13,678 nucleotides of DNA from JBKEAD01 sp047973165 (GTDB lineage: Bacteria; Verrucomicrobiota; Verrucomicrobiia; Chthoniobacterales; JBKEAD01). Positions within the stretch are counted from its first letter, which is position 1. Each line of letters begins with the position of its first letter. Shown piece after piece: positions 6,428 through 12,482 of this stretch. A model generated the notes under the pieces. The model did not search any database and was not told the origin of the DNA. It saw only the letters and a program-made list of their open reading frames with translations. The stretch spans positions 1-13,678 of the forward strand of contig JBKEBM010000189.1 of the NCBI GenBank assembly GCA_047973165.1. Direction: 5' to 3'. The position numbers and the translations under genes are program-made.

Positions 6428-7774
6428 CTACATGGAAGTTTCAACCAGGTCGATGTGACGGGTGATTGCATCGTTGCGACCAGGGGTTTCCATAATTTCC
6501 TGCTGGTAATCCATCATCATTTGAAAATCTGAGTCCGGTGACTTTACGCGATTGATTTCAAACCAGTTCATATAGTCGGAGACTTTATCGAGGCGTGTAT
6601 CGATAGCCATCCACAGCGAAGCAACTTCGCTGAGACGCTTTTCAATGCGTGCCTTCGGTTTGCGAATCAGATGCTGAGCTATCTCGCGATACTCTGCGAC
6701 AACCGGACGAAAGACCGGGTTGGCCCGAAGTTCGAGTTGCAGCAGAGCCACGGTGTGATCTGATAAAAGTCGTTGCCCGTAAGGCAGGCGTGCCTCCTCG
6801 CTCCAGGACAGTGCACCCTTTGGCAGAGGCATTGGATTTTTGGAGTTTTTTCCTTTGAGAGGTTTTGCCGGGAGAGCCGGAGGGCCGACGATGGCTTCGA
6901 GTTTTTTACTCGTCTCGCGTGCGGAGAAAACTGTGTTTCGTGCCGGAAGAGCCATTTTTGCCAGGGTCAGATTCCAAAGCTTATTCAGGCGCTCCGGGTC
7001 ATTTTCCAGCGAGGGGTAATTTTGCAAAATCAGCTCAAGGGAATCCGACTCTTCGGGCACCGAACGCAAAAGGCGAAGCAGTCCGCTGACACGCTCGGGC
7101 TGTGCTGCCAGGGTTCGTAAAAGTGCCTGCGCTCCGATGCGGCGCCGTGCCCGCTCCATGACGGCAGGAGAGCGGGTGTATTTTAAAAACTTACTTATTT
7201 CCGGTGCTTTTTCCTGCTGAATGAGTGCCTCTGCAAGGTCAATCTGGACAGCTTTATTTGTGTTGATCCGCAGTTCTTCAAGCAGGGCCTCCACGAGCCA
7301 GACGGGTGGTTTTTCAAATCGTCTGCCTGCTTTGACGACGCTGTCACGATAGATCATTTCGAGTAAAAGAGCCTCGATAAGTGCTTCGCGAAAGCTTGCC
7401 TTTCCAACGACAGAAGGATCAAAAATATCCATCTGCACCTTAAAGGTCCCTCCATCCCCTTCGTAGAGGCCGGTATTATACGGCACTTTCGAGCGCCTGA
7501 CATTTTCAGGAAAAGACAGAATCAGGTGATATTTCCAATCGTCGTTAATGTGAAGAAGGCGCTGTAAATCGCGCTTTACACTCTCTGCCGTCGAAAGCGT
7601 CTTCATACGTAAACGCGGCTCCGTACAAAAAACAATAATTTGTCGGGAGCCCCCCTGTGCTCCCCTGGGAAGCCCCTGGGCTGCAGCGGGAGTCGAAAAT
7701 ATCAACAAAGAGCTAAAGACGACTAAGGCAAAAAGACTGGCTAACAGATAACGCGATGGGACGGGAAATTTCAA
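6428..7774 (-). CDS. Secreted protein with degenerate peptidase-like core
   Basis: A 448-residue protein with a clear signal peptide (residues 1 to about 32, ending TPAAAQG). The start codon is TTG. The signal peptide begins exactly there, and TTG overlaps the upstream TGA as TTGA, a coupled start. Residues about 80-170 resemble the core of MA-clan (gluzincin) peptidases: a helix REALIEALLLEMIYR (129-143) where an HExxH helix would lie, then PPVWLVEALLEELR (156-169), like the 'P-x-W-L-x-E-G-x-A' segment after the zinc helix. The histidines are missing, so zinc-dependent catalysis is unlikely. The rest is helical, with short low-complexity stretches at 290-320. Probable periplasmic protein; a structural or chaperone-like role beside the M16 peptidase is speculation. 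I do not recognise a named family. Confidence 0.8.
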   Translation of the reverse strand: MKFPVPSRYLLASLFALVVFSSLLIFSTPAAAQGLPRGAQGGSRQIIVFCTEPRLRMKTLSTAESVKRDLQRLLHINDDWKYHLILSFPENVRRSKVPYNTGLYEGDGGTFKVQMDIFDPSVVGKASFREALIEALLLEMIYRDSVVKAGRRFEKPPVWLVEALLEELRINTNKAVQIDLAEALIQQEKAPEISKFLKYTRSPAVMERARRRIGAQALLRTLAAQPERVSGLLRLLRSVPEESDSLELILQNYPSLENDPERLNKLWNLTLAKMALPARNTVFSARETSKKLEAIVGPPALPAKPLKGKNSKNPMPLPKGALSWSEEARLPYGQRLLSDHTVALLQLELRANPVFRPVVAEYREIAQHLIRKPKARIEKRLSEVASLWMAIDTRLDKVSDYMNWFEINRVKSPDSDFQMMMDYQQEIMETPGRNDAITRHIDLVETSM

Positions 7775-8586
7775 TTATTGGGGGGTGTTTCTTCAGTAGC
7801 CGGCTGCGGTGTATTCTGCGTATTTTTATTAAGTCCGCGCCAGCGAAGCGTGATTTCTTCCGGAGTAATGCCGACGTAATAACTTTTTTCCACGGCTGCA
7901 TAGAGGGGGGAATTTGCCTCCAGCAAAGGTGTGGTCCAGTCCCAGTAAGGCTGAAGCATTTTTGGCAAATCCAGACGACCGATTCTGGATGAAACAAATT
8001 GCAGTTTACCCTCTTCACTCGTGTAGTCTGAAGCCACATAAACCGGAAATCCCAGGACAGACATTTCCAGCCCCAGAGTTAGCTGATTGTTTGCCGGAAC
8101 AATATAAAGACGCTGTGGTGTGGCACGAATGAAAGCAAGCGGAGTATCTGAAGTGGTCAGATCAAATTCTTTCTCCAGCAGCGCCTGAGCAAGCGGAATG
8201 GAAGAATTAAAAACCCGAGGAAAGTCGCTGCTGGAAAACTCCAGAATCTGACGACGTGAAGCATCGAGATTTTCAGGGGGTTCCGTAAGCGGTGGCGGCA
8301 CAACCTCCGGTTTTGAAAAAAACAAAATAATAACCGCTGTCAGTGCAGCCAGAAAGGCAATCCGCAAAAGGCGAAAGAAATTACGGAAAAAAAATGCCCC
8401 AATGTCGAAAGCCTCTTTCTGCTGAGTAGTCTGAGGCAGAACTGCAGAGCGAACGGGCTCGGCTTTTTTTTCTTTTTTCTCTTGAGTCTCCTGAACAGGC
8501 TCCAGGCGTACGCCACAGTTTTCGCAGAAAATACGAGTGACATCTTCATTTACAAAGTCACAACTCTTACAAATTCTATTACTCAT
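7771..8586 (-). CDS. Zinc-ribbon membrane protein
   Basis: A 271-residue protein with an amino-terminal zinc ribbon formed by C6-x-x-C9 and C21-x-x-C24 (zinc_ribbon_2-like). A charged linker rich in Glu, Lys and Gln (about 30-58) follows, then one membrane helix at about 71-90 (ending VIILFFSKP) and an extracytoplasmic domain of about 180 residues with no motif I recognise. This arrangement puts the ribbon in the cytoplasm and the large domain in the periplasm. The carboxyl end is a Thr/Pro/Asn-rich tail. The gene starts 18 nt after the FmdB-like stop, and its own stop overlaps the TTG start of the next gene. A sensor or scaffold role is possible but not shown. Confidence 0.8.
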   Translation of the reverse strand: MSNRICKSCDFVNEDVTRIFCENCGVRLEPVQETQEKKEKKAEPVRSAVLPQTTQQKEAFDIGAFFFRNFFRLLRIAFLAALTAVIILFFSKPEVVPPPLTEPPENLDASRRQILEFSSSDFPRVFNSSIPLAQALLEKEFDLTTSDTPLAFIRATPQRLYIVPANNQLTLGLEMSVLGFPVYVASDYTSEEGKLQFVSSRIGRLDLPKMLQPYWDWTTPLLEANSPLYAAVEKSYYVGITPEEITLRWRGLNKNTQNTPQPATEETPPNN

Positions 8587-8604
8587 TTTCTTACTTTTTA
8601 AAAA

Positions 8605-8934
8605 TCAGGATTTGGATTTGTCGGCCTTTGGCTTTGCCGCAGGAGTGGAGGAAGAATTTCCTGATTTTGTCGAATCAGATTTCGAGCTGTTCGACGATTT
8701 CGTTTCTGCCGGAGGAGCATCTTTTTTAGCAGATTGCTTATACCCCTCACTTCGGTAATCGGTGATATAAAAGCCGGAACCTTTAAAAATAAGTCCCGCC
8801 CCTGTGCCGATGAGGCGCTTTACTTTTCCTTTGCATTTCTTGTCGGGACAGGTCTTCAGAGGCTCGTCTTTCATCGACTGAAAAACGTCAAAAGTCTTTT
8901 TACATTTTGGACATTCGTATTCGTAAGTAGGCAT
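8605..8934 (-). CDS. FmdB-type zinc ribbon protein
   Basis: A 109-residue protein opening with MPTYEYECPKC, the hallmark of the FmdB/CxxC_CxxC_SSSS family of small zinc ribbons. Cys8 and Cys11 form the first knuckle; Cys29 and Cys34 form the second, with a four-residue spacing rather than CxxC. The conserved segment GLIFKGSGFYITDYR (about 47-61) also fits. From about residue 65 it has a disordered, Ser/Lys/Ala/Pro-rich tail. The family name comes from a putative regulator of formamidase in Methylophilus; most members have no proven role. It is the first gene of the long minus-strand run, so the promoter should lie just above 8934. I saw no strong -35/-10 pair there. The start is unambiguous because the family begins at this Met. 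Confidence 0.9.
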   Translation of the reverse strand: MPTYEYECPKCKKTFDVFQSMKDEPLKTCPDKKCKGKVKRLIGTGAGLIFKGSGFYITDYRSEGYKQSAKKDAPPAETKSSNSSKSDSTKSGNSSSTPAAKPKADKSKS

Positions 8935-9411
8935 AAAATTTTACAGATCAGGCGGATAATGGCGCGGAGACTAAACTATTTTCCGCAATTCGGCAATACT
9001 GCAATCAATTATTCAAATTTTGCCTTTGGCAATTCCTGCCTCTCTTATCTGGATTTCAGAAAAGGGCTGACAACCTTCATCACGGTGCAATTACGTAGTA
9101 TTGTCCGGGAAGACCGCGAGACTTAAAGATGAAGGGCTTGCTTTTGGAAAAGCTGATCACGCCTTGCTCTTTGGTGGGAAGTCTGAAAGTTGAAGGTCCG
9201 TCCAGATGTTTATTTTTTAATGAGGAAGGAGCGGCTAAACGGATTCATCTCATCTGAAGGAGCCTTCAAATGCACACAACTGTTCATCTGCCCGACTATA
9301 ATAAATTTTCCAACAAGTCGATGAGCGGCGGTCTGTTTTGGTAATATATATCAGGTAAATATCAAGTATCCAAGCAGGGCACATGGAGAGTGTTCTTGTG
9401 CAGAATATCCT
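8935..9411. other. 477-nt intergenic region without a confident gene
   Basis: This lies between the LacI-type regulator (upstream on the minus strand) and the FmdB gene and should hold the FmdB promoter. I found no tRNA, RNase P, SRP or tmRNA landmark. Two small plus-strand frames exist: 42 codons at 9129-9257, and 24 codons at 9270-9344 preceded by AAGGAG (9257-9262). Neither resembles a known protein. Short hairpins (TTGCC-TTT-GGCAA at 9020-9032 and TGAAGG-AG-CCTTCA at 9255-9268) have no T-run. It may contain a decayed gene. Confidence 0.5.
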
Positions 9412-10605
9412 CTACGCGACACCCTGAGCTTCTTCGGCAGATTCTTTTTTAGCCGCAAGATCAGCAATTGAGGTCGCTTCTGATGGTGGTTCGGCTATAC
9501 GCTCAACCCTCTCCTGCCAGTGAGGCATTTTCAAAGTTGCTCCGTCAACCCAGACACCTGGAACGAGAATTTTTCTGGGGTGGTTAAAGTTGCCTATTTC
9601 ATTGCGGCTGAGTTGTCCCACAAGGAGGTCGATGGCCGCAGCACCGATTTCTTTATGCTGCTCATCGATTCCGGACCAGCCTGCCACATCGGAAACCAGG
9701 TTTAAATTAACCAGACCTATATCTTCAGGAATGCGCAGACCGCGCTCCACGACCCATTCGCGAATGCGGGGATTTACGCAAATGATGACTTCCGGCTTAT
9801 ACTTGTCGAGCCATTCGTCAAATTCTGGTGGACGTCCCTCTTTAAAGCGCTCAACAAACAGGGTGGGAATACGGTCTTTATCAGCAACTTTGCTTTGCTC
9901 TGTCAGGTAAGCTGCCTGCGCGACACCATTGGCTTCATTATCCATATACTGACTGTAAAGAAAACCTATACGCAAATAGCCCAGCTCTTTCAAATGAACG
10001 AGTGAGAGGCGCGTATTATAGTAAATGTCGCGCTCCGCAATCTCAAAGCCTCTTGGATAAAAACTACGTTTAACTCCCTCCACTCCTTCAGGATGTCCGA
10101 GATGTGCATTTCCGATAACCGCAACAGCGCAATCTTTCCATTTTTGCGCAACAAATTGACTGTGTAGCATCAGTGGCAGTACCACTCCGAAAATCCCCTT
10201 AGAGCGCAAAACGCGAAGGAGTTTATCGACCTCTTCAGCAGGATCCGTTCCGTCAACTTCGATTTGCACCTGCTCAAGACGATAGCCCAGGTTTGCGCAA
10301 CGTTCGAAAGCACCACGGTAATATCCCTTCAGCCAGGGATAGGTGGACCAGGCATTGGTAACGGGATAATCGCTGATCCACGCAAAAGCTGCCTGCATCC
10401 TGGAAGGTCTGTTTGAGCGGGCCTGAGCCTGATACATAGATACGATAGGATTCGGTTTGTAGCCTTGTTCGCGTGCTATTTCTTTGATACGCTCACGGGT
10501 TGCCAGAGGAATTGCCGGATGGTTCCTCAAAGCTCTGGAAACGGTTGCTTTATGAACACCTGCTATCTTTGCGATGTGATCAAGGGAGACCTTTTGAATT
10601 TTCAT
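9412..10605 (-). CDS. LacI-family transcriptional regulator
   Basis: A 397-residue regulator. Residues 6-49 form the LacI helix-turn-helix: VSLDHIAKIAGVHKATVSRA, then an arginine-rich third helix ending in EQGYKPN. Residues about 70-365 match the periplasmic-binding-protein-like effector domain, with typical segments such as the 'AIDLLVGQL' helix, followed by a 30-residue charged tail that makes the protein longer than the usual 330-350. The hinge after YKPN reads PIVSMYQAQAR, where classic members have a VARxL-type helix; the minor-groove Leu position is Tyr58. From recall, this hinge type is common in Verrucomicrobia and Lentisphaerae regulators. No sugar-use or transport gene is adjacent, so the effector and targets cannot be guessed. 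No Shine-Dalgarno site precedes the ATG. Confidence 0.92.
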   Translation of the reverse strand: MKIQKVSLDHIAKIAGVHKATVSRALRNHPAIPLATRERIKEIAREQGYKPNPIVSMYQAQARSNRPSRMQAAFAWISDYPVTNAWSTYPWLKGYYRGAFERCANLGYRLEQVQIEVDGTDPAEEVDKLLRVLRSKGIFGVVLPLMLHSQFVAQKWKDCAVAVIGNAHLGHPEGVEGVKRSFYPRGFEIAERDIYYNTRLSLVHLKELGYLRIGFLYSQYMDNEANGVAQAAYLTEQSKVADKDRIPTLFVERFKEGRPPEFDEWLDKYKPEVIICVNPRIREWVVERGLRIPEDIGLVNLNLVSDVAGWSGIDEQHKEIGAAAIDLLVGQLSRNEIGNFNHPRKILVPGVWVDGATLKMPHWQERVERIAEPPSEATSIADLAAKKESAEEAQGVA

Positions 10606-10905
10606 AATGGGCTAAGATGAATTAAATGTTTTTTATCTGTCGTAAAATTACGGGGTCTGCCTACCCAAGCTTAAAACTCGATCAAGCGCAACAACTTTAA
10701 TCATAAAAAGCCTTTTTAAATAAAAAAATAAATAAAGCTTTAGAGATTTGCAGCAGAGAGAGCGTGTATACATGAGGGTTGAATTGAAGAAAAAATCTTC
10801 GGGATATCTCTTTCTGCAGCAGCTTTTGGTTGCATTAAAAATTGCGAAAGAGAGAAGAAATTACGAAATAGAAATCGACAATTCTCTATCTCAATTGAAG
10901 AAAAA
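10606..10905. other. 300-nt spacer between the ArsR-methyltransferase and LacI genes
   Basis: An AT-rich spacer that should carry the LacI gene promoter and the end of the ArsR-methyltransferase transcript. On the minus strand, AAAGCTTT (10741-10734) can pair with AAAGGCTTT (one bulged G, near 10716-10708), followed by a short T-run, a weak terminator candidate. A candidate operator lies at 10641-10652 and a 45-codon plus-strand frame at 10772-10909; both are listed separately. Otherwise nothing recognisable. Confidence 0.45.
10641..10652. promoter_or_regulatory. Candidate operator upstream of the LacI-type gene
   Basis: CGTAA and TTACG form a perfect 5-bp inverted repeat around a central AA, 35 nt upstream of the regulator's ATG. 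LacI-family proteins bind short palindromes and commonly repress their own gene, so this is a plausible autoregulatory site. It lacks the central CG typical of many LacI operators, and a 5-bp repeat can occur by chance. Confidence 0.25.
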
Positions 10906-10909
10906 TTAG
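10772..10909 (+). CDS. Candidate 45-residue plus-strand small protein
   Basis: An open frame starting MRVELKKKSSGYLF and ending SLSQLKKN, rich in Lys, Leu and Glu, and probably one long amphipathic helix. A GAGAGAG purine run lies about 10 nt before the ATG. It is convergent with the ArsR-methyltransferase gene and overlaps its stop by 4 nt. The lysine codons are mostly AAA/AAG and the region is AT-rich, so the frame could be open by chance. I do not recognise the sequence. Weak candidate. Confidence 0.2.
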   Translation: MRVELKKKSSGYLFLQQLLVALKIAKERRNYEIEIDNSLSQLKKN

Positions 10910-11835
10910 CTAAGAGGTTTATTACCCATCGCAAGCAATGTTTGAAAATGTGGGGCTTGTTTTTCCGTTGCAACAATCCTAACTTCAACTTCCACGAAAC
11001 CCACGCCGCGCAACAATTCGTAAAGCTCAGCTTCCGCAAAACCCAGCCACACATGTGCATACAGTTCCTTTGCCTCTTCGTGAGTATGACTCGCAAGGTC
11101 GAGAATCAAAATACGTCCACCCGGTTGCAAAATACGAAACGCCTCGCGCAGTGCTCGCAAAGGTTCCGAAACGTGATGCAGTGCCTGGCTAAAAAGCGCA
11201 AGGTCCACCTCTTCATCAGCAACTGGTGGCGACTCAATATCCCCAAGCCGATACTCCAGATTCGTCAGGCCGTGTTCTCGAGCCAGTTCGGTACCAAACT
11301 CAACCATTTTCGGGGAATTATCGATCGCAATCACCTTTTTTGCATTTTTTGCCAGGAGTTGAGAGAGCATCCCCTCCCCCGCACCCATGTCGGCGATGAC
11401 CATGGGTGACATCAGTTTCAAAAGCGCATGTGCCAGCCCCTGCCAGGTGCGACCAGGAATATAAGTGCGACCAAATTTACCGGCAAGTCTGTTAAAATAT
11501 TCACCTGCTTTGTCTTTTCGTTTTTGCTGTGCCAGTTCGAGAGCAGCCAGGTCTTTTTCCGTTTCGGACAGGTCCTTTTCTGCTCGAAGCAACAGGGTTT
11601 CAAAAGGGATAAGTGACTTGGTATTCACACTGTAAAAACTATTTTTACCAACTCGCCGATCCACCACGAGACCCAAACGGCGAAGCTGGGCGAGATTTGT
11701 CGAGATACGAGACTGCCCCATTCCCAGGATGAATTGCAGCTCCGCAACGGTAAGCTCCGAGCGCCGCAAAATCAACAAAACCCGCAGGCGGGTCGGATCA
11801 CTCAGCACACGAAGAATGGCTAAAAAATCACCCAT
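10906..11835 (-). CDS. ArsR-type HTH regulator fused to a SAM-dependent methyltransferase
   Basis: A 309-residue two-domain protein. Residues 1 to about 80 form an ArsR-type winged helix starting ILRVLSDPTRLRVLLILRR, with recognition region GQSRISTNLAQLRRLGLV. No metal-binding ELCVCDL-type cysteine motif is present, so it is not a metal sensor of that class. Residues about 125-290 form a class I methyltransferase: motif I VIADMGAGEGMLSQLL (about 146-161), an acidic ribose-binding strand VIAIDNS, and the later ALHHVSEPLRALREA and LQPGGRILILDL segments. Such fusions (SahR-like proteins) are thought to sense SAM or SAH and control methionine-cycle genes. No metH, metK or ahcY is nearby. The methyltransferase half could instead be catalytic (UbiE/arsenite-like). 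The ATG at 11835 fits the family start. Confidence 0.88.
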   Translation of the reverse strand: MGDFLAILRVLSDPTRLRVLLILRRSELTVAELQFILGMGQSRISTNLAQLRRLGLVVDRRVGKNSFYSVNTKSLIPFETLLLRAEKDLSETEKDLAALELAQQKRKDKAGEYFNRLAGKFGRTYIPGRTWQGLAHALLKLMSPMVIADMGAGEGMLSQLLAKNAKKVIAIDNSPKMVEFGTELAREHGLTNLEYRLGDIESPPVADEEVDLALFSQALHHVSEPLRALREAFRILQPGGRILILDLASHTHEEAKELYAHVWLGFAEAELYELLRGVGFVEVEVRIVATEKQAPHFQTLLAMGNKPLS

Positions 11836-11888
11836 AAAATAACTTTCCGGTAACAGTTCCCATATCTGACTTTTAATCTATCGTTCAT
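11820..11888 (-). other. 22-codon leader frame overlapping the ArsR-methyltransferase start
   Basis: A short frame (MNDRLKVRYGNC to WVIF) is preceded at 10 nt by GGAGG (11899-11903), one of the few good Shine-Dalgarno matches in the window. It ends 13 nt inside the ArsR-methyltransferase gene, in another frame. It could be a leader peptide coupling translation to the regulator, or the relic of a gene that once followed the mla genes. Weak evidence. Confidence 0.25.
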
Positions 11889-11904
11889 TTTCCGTTTACC
11901 TCCG

Positions 11905-12060
11905 CTATCTGACAGCCCTGGCTTTTTTTACTTTGGGCTCGGGATGTTGCTCTTTGGCCGACGAGCCCCACAGAAGCACGAAGGGGCGTTTTTGCAAAGC
12001 AAAACTAAAGGCTTCCAGGTTCTTCATAGTGGTTCTCAGGTTGTGAATAATAGCGCGAAT
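11905..12060 (-). pseudogene. Remnant of the carboxyl end of an MlaD/MCE-type protein
   Basis: A 51-codon open stretch reads IRAIIHNLRTTMKNLEAFSF, then ALQKRPFVLLWGSS and a Lys/Arg-rich tail ending in TAG. The pattern 'NLxxTxxNLxxFSxxLxxRP[FY]xLLWG' matches my recollection of the tail of MCE-domain (MlaD) proteins of Mla lipid transporters. An in-frame TAA lies just before it (12061-12063), and no start codon with a ribosome site is present, so it is not an intact gene. It follows the truncated mlaF-like fragment in the same orientation, the order expected for mlaF-mlaD. I infer an internal deletion that joined the two. The assignment is moderately confident, since only the tail is left. Confidence 0.5.
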
Positions 12061-12071
12061 TTACTCCGGAT

Positions 12072-12335
12072 TCAAACGCGTAGCCGGCTCAGAATATGGA
12101 TTCGATCCTCTCCCGAAGCCCTTGCCAGGTCTTTACCCAAAATAAGAACCTCCCCCTCCATCGCAGGCAACAGCCCGATCAACGTTTTCAAAAGAGTATT
12201 TTTTCCACAACCCGAACCGCCAAGAATGATAAAAACCTCCCCCCAATTCATAGCGAAGGAAATTTTTTCCATCAAAAGCCTACCCGGATACCCAATCGAA
12301 ACACCCCTCGCCTCAATGACCGTTTTCACTGTCAT
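12072..12335 (-). pseudogene. Truncated MlaF-type ABC transporter ATPase
   Basis: The first 87 codons of an ABC ATPase close to MlaF of the Mla (phospholipid/toluene-tolerance) systems: IEARGVSIGY, then GEVFIILGGSGCGKNTLLKT, then GLLPAMEGEVLILGKDL. Walker A (residues 39-46 from the ATG at 12335) ends in Lys45-Asn46 where Ser or Thr binds magnesium; AAT differs from the Ser codon AGT by one base. After ILSRLRV the frame meets TGA. A few bases on, TTT GAA TCC GGA in another frame resembles the expected 'FQSG', suggesting a small frameshifting deletion. The Q-loop, signature and Walker B parts are missing entirely (a complete ATPase is about 250 residues). The product cannot hydrolyse ATP. The ATG overlaps an upstream TGA as TGATG. 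Confidence 0.8.
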
Positions 12336-12418
12336 CAGAACCCAATCATAAAGTAAATCACAGTCCTCCTGCCGATGAGCACCCATCCATAGCAGTTCCT
12401 TCCTTTGCCATTCGAACA
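12335..12418 (-). pseudogene. Possible tail of an MlaE-type permease
   Basis: A short frame ending TVIYFMIGF then TGA, with its stop overlapping the mlaF-like ATG (TGATG). MlaE permeases normally precede MlaF and end in a hydrophobic helix, so this may be the last codons of a lost permease gene. A neighbouring frame contains AKEGTAMDGC, which could be the 'GVGxAT' region out of register. Only position and a nine-residue hydrophobic end support this. Confidence 0.25.
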
Positions 12419-12482
12419 GCAAATTTTAACCTTACACCTTTTTATTCTTTTTACTAATACGACTCTTCATCGCTTTTAAAAC

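Noticed and set aside
8935..9411. Possible 6S, SRP, RNase P or tmRNA gene
   Set aside because: Searched by eye for the SRP GGAAGGAAGCAGCC core, RNase P GAGGAAAGTCC and tmRNA ends; only a loose GAGGAAGGAGC match (9222-9232) was found, without the pairing partners.
10740..11096. Minus-strand open frame of 118 codons overlapping the ArsR-methyltransferase end
   Set aside because: Out of frame with the methyltransferase domain, Cys/Leu/Phe-rich without domain pattern, and no ribosome site.
11863..11913. Direct repeat TATCTGAC as regulator binding sites
   Set aside because: Two 8-nt copies 43 nt apart, one inside the mlaD-like remnant, are too weak to list as a feature; kept only as a note under the ArsR fusion.
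12432..12470. Minus-strand 12-codon frame MKSRISKKNKKV before the mla remnant
   Set aside because: Too short and no ribosome site; AT-rich DNA easily gives such lysine-rich frames.
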